NCBI GenBank assembly: GCA_030829155.1
Contig: JAURBD010000095.1
Coordinates: 1 to 6,102, forward strand
From: Flavobacteriaceae bacterium
Lineage (GTDB): Bacteria; Bacteroidota; Bacteroidia; Flavobacteriales; Flavobacteriaceae
DNA: 6,102 nt
Direction of reading: 5' to 3'
Positions 1 through 6,019 of this stretch are shown one piece after another (position 1 is the stretch's first letter; each line of letters starts with the position of its first letter). A program made the position numbers and the translations under genes. The notes under the pieces were generated by a model. It did not search any database. It was not told the DNA's origin and saw only the letters and a program-made list of their open reading frames with translations.

Positions 1-12
1 AAATACTATTTA

Positions 13-1467
13 ATGAAAAGTTTTTTAAAATACTCTTTAATACTCGTATCATTTTTTCTTAGTGCTCAATCAACCAAAATTCAAATAATTGATTCTTTGA
101 GTTCAGATCCAATACCTTTTTCAACAGTTCATTTTTCAAATAACAGAGGATTAATAACCAATGAAATGGGTTTTTTTGAGTTGCTTCCAGAACAAGTTGA
201 AGTTAACGACTCTCTTTTTGTTTCTTCGATTGGTTTTGAAAGTGTATCTGTTGGTCTTAAACAATTTAATGACTCCATAATTTATACCCAACCAAAAGCA
301 ATTGTTCTTGATGATGTTATTTTGACTAACAAAAATTATACTTCTGAAAAGATAATTTCTTTGGTTCAAGACCGATTGAATGATAATTTTCATCTTGATT
401 ATAGTAAAAAGCGATTATTTATCAGAGAACTTTATGGTCAAAACATTACCAAAGTAAAAGTTGATAAATTCAAATCCTCTATATCAGAATTGAACCGGTC
501 ACTACTGGACAGCATTTTGGTCAATATGCCAAAAAAAAGTGATTATATAGTTGAAACTCTTTGTTATTATTCCAGCAATTTTGAAGGAGATAATCAAAAA
601 ATAAACCTTATTAATGCAAGAAAAACATATGACAAAGGAAACGACCTGATGAAGTCTTTGACAAAACGTTTAGAAACGGCACTAAAAGAAAATGTAAAAT
701 CAGATTCTTATTTCAAGATCCGTTCGGGGATTTTCGGAAGCGACATGACAATTCAGGGATTGGAAGAAGAGGTTGATAGCACAGATTTGGAAGCATTAAA
801 AACATTTGAAAAAAAACAATTAGAAAAAAATAAATCAAATAAAGATGGTTTTGCAAAGTATCGCAAAAGCAGCATTGCTGAACTATTATCTAAATTGTTT
901 TTTGTTGGTGATCCAGAGATAAATTGTATTAAAAAACCCAATCGGTATGTTTTTTCGGAACCAAAATTAACTACTGAAGGAAATGACTTAATTTATATAA
1001 TTGATTTTACGCCCAAGAGAAAAGAAGATTTTGAAGGCACTCTTTATGTAAATTCCGCGGACTTTGCGATTACTCGATTGGATTTCAATAATACAAAGTC
1101 ACTATTTAGAATTAAACTTTTAGGTATTTTGTATGACGACTATCTTAAATCGGGTAAAATGATTTTTTCGAAAATTAATGAAAAAAATTACGGGCTTTCA
1201 TATTTGCAAATATCTGGAGGTGAGAAGATAAGAATTGATAGACCTATAAAGTTTATTGAGAAAAATAAATTTGTAAAAGGGAGAAGGAAACAAAATCAGA
1301 TTTCGATGCATCTTGATTTGTCGTTAATTACAAATTCTAATTATGAGGTTCGAGTTTTTGAATCCAAAAAATTATCTCAGGATGAATTTGATCAAATTGA
1401 AGAGAAAAACGAAGTCTTGCCCAAGTATTACAAAGAGTTTAAGACCAATTTTTGGGAAGAATTTTAA
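13..1467 (+). CDS. Secreted carboxypeptidase-regulatory-like domain protein of unknown function
   Basis: This 484-residue protein has a Sec signal peptide: Lys2 and Lys6, a hydrophobic stretch at residues 7-17, and a probable cleavage site after SAQ (17-19), typical of Bacteroidota. Residues about 22-105 read as a carboxypeptidase-regulatory-like beta-sandwich (CarboxypepD_reg-like family). The pattern is a DPIPFSTV strand, then a GLITNEMGFFEL turn, then SSIGFESVSV, and finally IVLDDVIL, equivalent to the usual 'L.eVvV' end. No TonB plug or beta-barrel follows, so it is not a TonB-dependent receptor. Residues 250-290 are Lys/Glu-rich and probably helical. Residues about 310-450 look beta-rich (for example EGTLYVNSADFAITRLDF, 341-358), a pattern seen in periplasmic or outer-membrane-associated Bacteroidota proteins. 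It is probably periplasmic or attached to the cell surface, but its role is unknown. The ATG at 13 is chosen because it directly precedes the signal peptide. Its promoter lies outside the window or within the first 12 bases. Confidence 0.85.
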   Translation: MKSFLKYSLILVSFFLSAQSTKIQIIDSLSSDPIPFSTVHFSNNRGLITNEMGFFELLPEQVEVNDSLFVSSIGFESVSVGLKQFNDSIIYTQPKAIVLDDVILTNKNYTSEKIISLVQDRLNDNFHLDYSKKRLFIRELYGQNITKVKVDKFKSSISELNRSLLDSILVNMPKKSDYIVETLCYYSSNFEGDNQKINLINARKTYDKGNDLMKSLTKRLETALKENVKSDSYFKIRSGIFGSDMTIQGLEEEVDSTDLEALKTFEKKQLEKNKSNKDGFAKYRKSSIAELLSKLFFVGDPEINCIKKPNRYVFSEPKLTTEGNDLIYIIDFTPKRKEDFEGTLYVNSADFAITRLDFNNTKSLFRIKLLGILYDDYLKSGKMIFSKINEKNYGLSYLQISGGEKIRIDRPIKFIEKNKFVKGRRKQNQISMHLDLSLITNSNYEVRVFESKKLSQDEFDQIEEKNEVLPKYYKEFKTNFWEEF

Positions 1468-1473
1468 AAACTC

Positions 1474-1508
1474 AAAAACTGTTAATTGCTTCCTTAATAA
1501 GTTTTTTT
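1474..1508 (+). terminator. Weak AT-rich terminator-like hairpin
   Basis: AAAAACT at 1474-1480 can pair with AGTTTTT at 1500-1506. An inner TTAA/TTAA pairing (1482-1485 with 1494-1497) closes an eight-base loop. The descending arm runs into seven T (1502-1508), so the T-tract is partly inside the stem. It lies just after the stop codon of the secreted-protein gene and before the glyA promoter box, where a terminator is expected. The stem has only one G-C pair, so it is weak and may be chance in AT-rich DNA. Confidence 0.3.
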
Positions 1509-1548
1509 GAAAATCATTTTTCAAGCCTAAAATAACAAGTCAAATTTG

Positions 1549-1556
1549 TATTTTTG
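1549..1556 (+). promoter_or_regulatory. Bacteroidota -7 box of the glyA promoter
   Basis: TATTTTTG matches the Bacteroidota -7 consensus TAnnTTTG exactly. Transcription would start near 1561, leaving a leader of about 14 nt before the glyA ATG at 1575. A matching -33 TTG is not present at the ideal distance; around 1517-1528 there is only a TTTTC tract. The upstream half is therefore degenerate. The location, directly ahead of glyA and after a hairpin, supports the call. Confidence 0.55.
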
Positions 1557-1574
1557 TAGCTTAATTTTCAAATT

Positions 1575-2849
1575 ATGCAAAGAGACACTACTGTTTTTGA
1601 TTTAATAAATGAGGAAGAGGCTAGACAGCTCAACGGAATTGAACTTATTGCCTCAGAAAACTTTACCAGCCCTGCGGTTATGGAGGCAACGGGTTCAGTA
1701 TTGACAAACAAATATGCAGAGGGTTATCCAGGGAAAAGATATTATGGTGGATGTGAAGTTGTCGATAAAGTCGAAACAATAGCAATTGAACGTGCTAAAC
1801 AGCTTTTTGGAGCAGCTTATGCAAATGTCCAACCACATTCTGGTTCTCAGGCAAATACAGCAGTCTTTCATGCATTTATAAAACCTGGAGATTCAATTTT
1901 AGGTTTTGATCTTTCTCACGGAGGTCACCTAACACACGGATCACCCGTAAATTTTTCTGGACGTTTATACAAAGCCTATTTTTATGGTGTTCAAGAAGAA
2001 ACAGGACGTTTAGACTACTACAATATTTTAAAGATTGCCAAAGAGGTTCAACCAAAAATGATCATTGCAGGCGCTTCTGCTTATTCTCGAGATATTGATT
2101 TCGCAAAGTTTCGAGCCATAGCGGATGAAGTAGGTGCTTTTCTCTTGGCCGACATATCACATCCATCGGGAATGATTGCTACGGGTATTTTAAGCAATCC
2201 AATTCCTCACTGTCATGTGGTAACTACTACGACCCACAAAACTCTTCGAGGACCTCGTGGAGGATTGATATTAATGGGAGAAGACTTTGACAACCCCTTT
2301 GGAATAAAACTTAAGAACGGAACCTTTCGCAAAATGTCTCATTTATTAGATATGGCTGTTTTTCCAGGAAATCAAGGAGGCCCCCTAGAACACGTAATTG
2401 CTGCCAAGGCTATTGCCTTTGGAGAGTGTCTACAACCCAGTTTTAAAGAGTATATGTTGCGCGTTCAAAAAAATGCAAAAGCAATGGCTGCTGCATTCGT
2501 ATCAAGACAATACAAGCTTATTTCAGGAGGTACAGACAATCATATGATGTTAATTGATTTGCGCAACAAGAACATCACTGGAAAAGATGCAGAACTAGCA
2601 CTTGTAAAAGCTGAAATAACTGCCAACAAAAATATGGTTCCATTTGATGATAAATCTCCTTTTGTTACTTCTGGGATTCGCGTGGGAACAGCAGCAATAA
2701 CAACACGAGGCTTAAACGAGGCTGATATGGAAACCATTGTTAATTTGATTGACCGTGTCCTTCAAAATCCAGAGGACGATGCTAACCTTGAAGCAATAGG
2801 AAAAGAAGTACAACAATTGATGGCTGGACACGATTTGTTCAATTACTAA
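1575..2849 (+). CDS. glyA: Serine hydroxymethyltransferase
   Basis: GlyA is a PLP enzyme that interconverts serine and glycine while moving a one-carbon unit to or from tetrahydrofolate. It is the main cytosolic source of 5,10-methylene-THF for purine, thymidylate and methionine synthesis. The 424 residues match the bacterial family length (about 415-435). Visible signatures are IELIASENF (22-30), NKYAEGYPGKRYYGG (45-59, with the substrate-site Tyr47 and Glu49), the PLP-ring aspartate in ADISHPSGM (Asp193, His196), TTTTHKTLRGPRGG (217-230, with Lys222 as the PLP Schiff-base lysine), FPGNQGGP (263-270) and SGIRVGTAA (366-374, with Arg369 binding the substrate carboxylate). All expected catalytic residues are present and the frame is intact. 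ADISHP replaces the DMAHIAG-like wording of E. coli GlyA, in keeping with Bacteroidota homologues. The ATG at 1575 gives the canonical N-terminus (RDTTVFDLINEEEARQ). It is apparently monocistronic, with its own promoter box and a convergent neighbour downstream. Confidence 0.98.
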   Translation: MQRDTTVFDLINEEEARQLNGIELIASENFTSPAVMEATGSVLTNKYAEGYPGKRYYGGCEVVDKVETIAIERAKQLFGAAYANVQPHSGSQANTAVFHAFIKPGDSILGFDLSHGGHLTHGSPVNFSGRLYKAYFYGVQEETGRLDYYNILKIAKEVQPKMIIAGASAYSRDIDFAKFRAIADEVGAFLLADISHPSGMIATGILSNPIPHCHVVTTTTHKTLRGPRGGLILMGEDFDNPFGIKLKNGTFRKMSHLLDMAVFPGNQGGPLEHVIAAKAIAFGECLQPSFKEYMLRVQKNAKAMAAAFVSRQYKLISGGTDNHMMLIDLRNKNITGKDAELALVKAEITANKNMVPFDDKSPFVTSGIRVGTAAITTRGLNEADMETIVNLIDRVLQNPEDDANLEAIGKEVQQLMAGHDLFNY

Positions 2850-2920
2850 AATTAAGTTTAGATTTCAAAAACCTTTTGTTCTGATAATCTGCTTTGAGTT
2901 CGTTTAATTAACCGAATTGT
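2850..2920. other. Convergent spacer with imperfect inverted repeats
   Basis: This 71-bp gap separates the 3' ends of glyA (+) and the thioesterase gene (-), so both transcripts should end here. No classical GC-rich stem plus T-tract is seen on either strand. Two weak structures are present: CAAAA-ACC-TTTTG (2866-2878), and an imperfect palindrome around TTAATTAA (2897-2918) whose outer arms pair TTCG with CGAA. Either could help transcript ending in both directions, but neither is convincing. Confidence 0.3.
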
Positions 2921-3310
2921 TTAAGTAAATAACATGTTTATTTCCACTGGAATACCTAATAGTTTTTGGGTAGTTGGATCGAGGTAACACCATTGGGTAC
3001 TACATTGGACCAGAAGGGTAGTAGTGTTTTCAAGATAGAAACGAACAATACGTTCACTCAAAAAACCTTTGGTAGCTTCTACATGGGTAACCGCCCTCAG
3101 GTTATCCCCCAATTTTGCTTGATGTTTGTATTTGATGTTATGGGAACGAACCATCCAAAGGCCAAAGGCTTCTGTTTTCTCAGCGATAATGGATTGCCAG
3201 TGCGCTCCAGCAATGTCTTGTACCCATTGCAGGTATTGCACATTGTTTACGTGTTGTAGCTCGTCTAAATGCGCTTCGGTAACTCGAATTTTTTGCTCAA
3301 AGGGTTTCAT
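2921..3310 (-). CDS. Hotdog-fold acyl-CoA thioesterase (4HBT superfamily)
   Basis: This 129-residue protein has the length of single-domain 4-hydroxybenzoyl-CoA-thioesterase-like hotdog enzymes, which hydrolyse acyl-CoA or acyl-ACP thioesters in the cytoplasm. The N-terminal signature HLDELQHVNNVQYLQWVQ (14-31) is the family active-site segment. Asp16 is the likely catalytic acid, and the HVNN turn leads into the central 'sausage' helix, with His37-Trp38 at its end. VRSHNIKYKHQAKLGDNL (54-71) is the usual second-strand pattern before the 'GD.L' turn, and the remaining strands follow to the C-terminus. It has no signal peptide. Its ATG lies in an ATGA overlap with the stop codon of the upstream cyclotransferase gene, so the two are co-transcribed and probably translationally coupled; an A-rich tract precedes the ATG. 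Substrate chain length cannot be read from the sequence. The call 'thioesterase' is firm at superfamily level only. Confidence 0.88.
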   Translation of the reverse strand: MKPFEQKIRVTEAHLDELQHVNNVQYLQWVQDIAGAHWQSIIAEKTEAFGLWMVRSHNIKYKHQAKLGDNLRAVTHVEATKGFLSERIVRFYLENTTTLLVQCSTQWCYLDPTTQKLLGIPVEINMLFT

Positions 3311-4332
3311 TTGTTTTTTTTTAGGGTTACTTCAAACATTTTACTCCAGTTTTTACCCGTAACAAAAAAAGTTTCACGTCTTTCATGGTATGCAATTCCA
3401 TTGAGGACATTGAGGTTTGGAATTTGATCCACCTTATCTCGTAAACCTGCAAAATTGACTAAACCTGTAATGGCTCCATTTTCGGGGTTTATAACAATTA
3501 CAACGTCCTTTTTATCTTGGTAGGTATTGGCATATATTTGACCGTTTACCCATTCCAACTCGTTTATTTTCTTGACAATTGATTTATTGGTAGTTGCCTG
3601 AATATAAGAAAGTTCTTTTTTTGTTTTGGAATCTAATTTCCAAATTTTTGCTGTTCCATCAGATTTATAAAGAAAAGAACCATCATTACACAATCCCCAT
3701 CCTTCTTTACTGTTATTATAGGTAAAGCTACTTTTTACATCCATGGTTTCTCTGTTGTAGACCAAACCTGTATTCTCAAGCCAGGTAAGTTGTATGATTT
3801 CTCCATCCAAAAGGGTAAGCCCTTCCCCAAAATATGACTGATCTAGGTCTATTTTTTTTTCTACATTTCCTGTTTTGTAATTTACACGCCTCAGACTTGA
3901 CTTTCCTTTTAGTCCAGTGCTCTCGTAGAGCTCATCTCCAAAAAACTCTAAACCTTGGGTGTATGCATCAGAATCATGAGGATATTCATTCAGTAGGGTG
4001 TAAGAATATAAAATGGGCGGAACATTATTTAGAAGGCGAACATTAGTTGCAGATTTTATTTCTTTTCCGTTTACAAAAACAAGAATTTCAACAGAACTAT
4101 CTCCCAAAAGATCAATCTGAGAAAAAACATAGGATGATTCAATTTTTTTATTTTTAAGGAAATAGTGAATAGAGTCTAAAGGTCTATTTTTATTATTCTT
4201 AACACTCAATTTCAAAGTATCTCCAACAATAAATGTTTTTTGATTGACTTTTATTTTAAATTTTGGGGAGTCAATACCACTAGCACAGCTTTTGAGAACA
4301 ATGATAGTAAGGAGCATAGTAATCCATTTCAT
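3307..4332 (-). CDS. Glutaminyl-peptide cyclotransferase, lipoprotein type
   Basis: This enzyme converts N-terminal glutamine of peptides or proteins to pyroglutamate with release of ammonia. It belongs to the plant/bacterial (papaya-type) five-bladed beta-propeller family, not the zinc-dependent animal type. In the 341-residue form, residues 1-15 are a short lipoprotein signal peptide with lipobox LKSC, making Cys16 the lipidated residue and placing the protein in the outer cell envelope. Residues about 22-105 look like an added Ig-like beta domain. The propeller follows, with family motifs PHDSDAYTQGL (118-128), FGEGLT (168-173), EGWGL (210-214), NELEWVNGQIYANT (257-270), VLNGIAY (309-315) and TGKNWSKMFEV (325-335). 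The start at 4332 (MKWITM) is preferred over an upstream TTG at 4377, because it puts the signal peptide at the N-terminus and leaves room for promoter boxes. The gene overlaps the downstream thioesterase by 4 bp. Cyclotransferase identity is strong; its natural substrates are unknown. Confidence 0.93.
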   Translation of the reverse strand: MKWITMLLTIIVLKSCASGIDSPKFKIKVNQKTFIVGDTLKLSVKNNKNRPLDSIHYFLKNKKIESSYVFSQIDLLGDSSVEILVFVNGKEIKSATNVRLLNNVPPILYSYTLLNEYPHDSDAYTQGLEFFGDELYESTGLKGKSSLRRVNYKTGNVEKKIDLDQSYFGEGLTLLDGEIIQLTWLENTGLVYNRETMDVKSSFTYNNSKEGWGLCNDGSFLYKSDGTAKIWKLDSKTKKELSYIQATTNKSIVKKINELEWVNGQIYANTYQDKKDVVIVINPENGAITGLVNFAGLRDKVDQIPNLNVLNGIAYHERRETFFVTGKNWSKMFEVTLKKNK

Positions 4333-4347
4333 AGAAATAATTTTAGT

Positions 4348-4390
4348 TAAAAATAGTTTATGAAATTTAGACCACAAAATGATTGTTCAA
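4348..4390 (-). promoter_or_regulatory. Candidate minus-strand promoter for the cyclotransferase operon
   Basis: Two overlapping solutions resemble the Bacteroidota promoter on the minus strand. One has TTG (complement of 4375-4377), a 19-bp spacer and TATTTTTA (complement of 4348-4355). The other has TTG (complement of 4388-4390), an 18-bp spacer and TAAATTTC (complement of 4362-4369). Each misses only the final G of TAnnTTTG. Either would start transcription upstream of the ATG at 4332. The region is shared with the divergent SRP RNA promoter. Confidence 0.4.
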
Positions 4391-4413
4391 AAAGAGTTAG
4401 GATAGTATATTTG
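4383..4413 (+). promoter_or_regulatory. Promoter of the SRP RNA gene
   Basis: TTG at 4383-4385, a 20-bp spacer and TATATTTG at 4406-4413 fit the Bacteroidota promoter (-33 TTG, -7 TAnnTTTG) at every defined base. The predicted start is about five bases past the box, near 4418. That is exactly where the terminal stem of the SRP RNA begins (GGGCAAG). The agreement of promoter and RNA 5' end makes this the best-supported promoter in the window. Confidence 0.75.
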
Positions 4414-4417
4414 CATC

Positions 4418-4513
4418 GGGCAAGTCCTACACAACCAGCTCCTGCTAAATCCCCCAGGGTGGGAACACAGCAAGGGTAGGTGGTCGTAGCGGTGTGATGT
4501 AGGTAGCTTGCCC
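4418..4513 (+). ncRNA. ffs: Small signal recognition particle RNA (4.5S type)
   Basis: This about 96-nt RNA is the scaffold of the bacterial signal recognition particle. It binds Ffh and FtsY to deliver ribosomes making membrane proteins to the Sec translocon. The ends pair as GGGCAAG (4418-4424) with CTTGCCC (4507-4513), closing one long irregular hairpin. The apical domain shows the conserved Ffh-binding core: CCAGG on the 5' side (4454-4458), a GU/AC stem (4459-4460 with 4465-4466) capped by the GNRA-type loop GGGA (4461-4464), then the conserved ACAGCAAGG side (4467-4475). There is no Alu domain, as expected for the short Gram-negative form. A strong promoter precedes it and a T-tract follows. 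The exact ends are inferred from pairing; the mature 3' end may include a few U. No open frame explains this conserved, structured stretch. Confidence 0.93.
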
Positions 4514-4520
4514 TTTTTTT
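4507..4520 (+). terminator. SRP RNA intrinsic terminator
   Basis: The terminal stem of the SRP RNA (its 3' arm CTTGCCC at 4507-4513) is followed at once by seven T (4514-4520), so the closing stem doubles as the terminator hairpin. The next start codon is only 17 bp after the T-tract. Some read-through into the dehydrogenase gene is plausible. Confidence 0.65.
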
Positions 4521-4537
4521 ATATTTACAAAATATTT

Positions 4538-5344
4538 ATGGGTCAAGTTGTATTGGTTACCGGCGCTTCATCTGGCATAGGAAAGTCAATAGCTACTCAT
4601 TTACATTCTTCAGGATATCGTGTTTATGGAACCAGCAGAAGTCCCAAAAAATACATTCAAGATTTTCCATTTCCTTTATTAGAACTTGATGTTACAAAAC
4701 CCGAATCAATTTTACAATTCATAAATAAAATCAATCAAAAAGAAACAGGAGTTGATGTTTTGATCAATAATGCAGGTATTGGAATTACTGGGCCCATAGA
4801 AGAAACCTCAATTGAGGCTCTTCGAAATAACTTTGAAACTAATTTCTTTGGTCCATTAACCATGGTTCAGCAAGTATTGCCTTTGATGCGTAAACGAGGT
4901 AAAGGAATCATTATTAATATTACATCCATAGCAGGATATATGGGACTTCCTTTTAGAGGGGGATATTCTGCATCCAAAGGAGCCCTAAATATCGTCTCAG
5001 AAGCTTTACGTATGGAAGTTGCAAGTCATGGAATTACAATATTTACCCTTGCACCCGGAGACTATGCTACGGATATAGCCTCAAGAAGATATCACGAGCC
5101 TGTGAAACAAAATTCACCCTATGAAAAGCCCTATCAAAAAAGTTTAGATATTATGAATTCCCATGTAGATACTGGGAATGACCCCATCGAAATTGCACAC
5201 AAAGTTGCATCACTTTTAAAGAAGAAAAACCCAAATCCCCATTATGTGGTTGGATCATTTTTTCAAAAATTTTCTCTTACCTTAAAAAAAATAATCCCAC
5301 AAAAAGCTTATGAAAAATTACTAAAAAACCATTTTAAACTATAA
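4538..5344 (+). CDS. Short-chain dehydrogenase/reductase (classical SDR)
   Basis: This 268-residue cytosolic NAD(P)(H)-dependent oxidoreductase has a Rossmann fold. The dinucleotide loop is TGASSGIG (8-15). Arg34 after the second strand (GTSRSP) suggests NADP(H) preference. LDVT (50-53) contacts adenine and NNAG (77-80) is the structural motif. The catalytic tetrad is Asn102 (TNFFG), Ser130 (NITSIAG), Tyr143 and Lys147 (YSASK). APGD (172-175) is the cofactor loop. Residues 180-215 form the variable substrate-lid region, and a basic, partly amphipathic tail (242-268) could associate with membrane. The substrate cannot be deduced; the sequence style is that of the 17-beta-HSD/retinol-dehydrogenase-like classical SDRs acting on lipophilic alcohols or ketones. 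The ATG at 4538 is used because an in-frame TTG at 4508 lies inside the SRP RNA terminal stem and terminator, and MGQVVLVTG is a standard SDR start. The transaldolase gene follows after 21 bp, probably in the same transcript. Confidence 0.93.
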   Translation: MGQVVLVTGASSGIGKSIATHLHSSGYRVYGTSRSPKKYIQDFPFPLLELDVTKPESILQFINKINQKETGVDVLINNAGIGITGPIEETSIEALRNNFETNFFGPLTMVQQVLPLMRKRGKGIIINITSIAGYMGLPFRGGYSASKGALNIVSEALRMEVASHGITIFTLAPGDYATDIASRRYHEPVKQNSPYEKPYQKSLDIMNSHVDTGNDPIEIAHKVASLLKKKNPNPHYVVGSFFQKFSLTLKKIIPQKAYEKLLKNHFKL

Positions 5345-5365
5345 TTTTACAAGAAACAACCCGAT

Positions 5366-6019
5366 ATGAAATTTTTTATTGATACTGCTAATCTCGACCA
5401 AATTAAAGAAGCTGAAGCCTTAGGAGTTTTGGATGGAGTAACTACTAATCCATCATTAATGGCCAAAGAAGATGTTACTGGTCGTGAAAATATTTTAAAA
5501 CATTATGTTGCCATTTGTGAAGCAGTCGAAGGAGACGTTTCTGCAGAAGTAATAGCAACTGACATCGATGGGATGATCAAGGAAGGTGAAGAACTTGCTG
5601 CTTTACATCCTCAAATTGTAGTTAAAATTCCAATGATTGAAGATGGAATAAAAGCTTTAAAATACTTCTCTGATCAAGGAATTCGAACAAATTGTACTTT
5701 AATTTTTTCAGCTGGTCAGGCTCTATTAGCTGCAAAAGCTGGTGCTACTTACGTTTCTCCTTTTATTGGTAGATTGGATGATATTTCAACTGATGGTTTA
5801 GGATTGATCCAAGAAATTCGTGATATCTATGACAACTATGATTTTAGGACTGAAATTCTTGCAGCTTCTGTTCGCCATACAATGCATGTTATTGATTGTG
5901 CTAAAATTGGAGCAGATGTGATGACTGGACCTCTAAGTTCTATCAAAGGATTAATGAAACACCCACTTACAGACAGTGGATTGGCTCAGTTTTTAGCCGA
6001 TCATCAAAAGGGAAATTAA
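5366..6019 (+). CDS. tal: Transaldolase, TalC/FSA-type small subfamily
   Basis: This 217-residue TIM-barrel protein has the usual length of the TalC/fructose-6-phosphate-aldolase subfamily. It should move a dihydroxyacetone unit between sugar phosphates in the non-oxidative pentose phosphate pathway. Lys87 in VVKIPM is the Schiff-base lysine. Asp6 (FFIDTAN) and Asn28 (VTTNPS) are the conserved active-site residues of the first strands. Two positions that separate transaldolase from aldolase both read as transaldolase. Glu61 (SAEVIA) stands where E. coli FSA has Gln59, and Phe133 (SPFIGR) stands where FSA has Tyr131 and TalB has Phe178. Automatic annotation as 'fructose-6-phosphate aldolase' would therefore probably be wrong in function. 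The ATG at 5366 gives the canonical MKFFIDTAN start. It sits 21 bp after the dehydrogenase gene, so they likely share an mRNA, although no metabolic link is obvious. Its TAA overlaps the stop codon of the convergent gene. Confidence 0.95.
   Translation: MKFFIDTANLDQIKEAEALGVLDGVTTNPSLMAKEDVTGRENILKHYVAICEAVEGDVSAEVIATDIDGMIKEGEELAALHPQIVVKIPMIEDGIKALKYFSDQGIRTNCTLIFSAGQALLAAKAGATYVSPFIGRLDDISTDGLGLIQEIRDIYDNYDFRTEILAASVRHTMHVIDCAKIGADVMTGPLSSIKGLMKHPLTDSGLAQFLADHQKGN

Noticed and set aside
151..941. Minus-strand open frames opposite the secreted-protein gene
   Set aside because: Short antisense frames with composition derived from the AT-rich opposite strand, and no promoter or family signature.
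1466..1480. Short direct repeat AAAAACTC/AAAAACT after the first gene
   Set aside because: Only two copies of a seven-base A-rich word; not beyond chance in this AT-rich spacer, and no mobile-element ends accompany it.
2540..2737. Minus-strand open frame opposite the 3' part of glyA
   Set aside because: It lies fully within highly conserved glyA coding sequence and is explained by it.
2966..3362. Two plus-strand open frames opposite the thioesterase gene
   Set aside because: They are antisense to a conserved hotdog-fold gene, have no domain signature, and show Cys-rich or irregular composition typical of shadow frames.
3834..4046. Plus-strand open frame opposite the cyclotransferase gene
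   Set aside because: It is antisense to the conserved propeller coding region and has no recognisable motif or initiation context.
4333..4377. In-frame TTG start giving the cyclotransferase 15 extra residues
   Set aside because: It would bury the lipoprotein signal peptide behind a charged extension and run through the likely promoter boxes; the ATG at 4332 gives a standard signal peptide.
4508..4537. In-frame TTG start giving the dehydrogenase ten extra residues
   Set aside because: It lies within the SRP RNA terminal stem and T-tract, and the added residues (MPFFYIYKIF) are not part of the SDR fold; MGQVVLVTG from the ATG at 4538 is the normal start.
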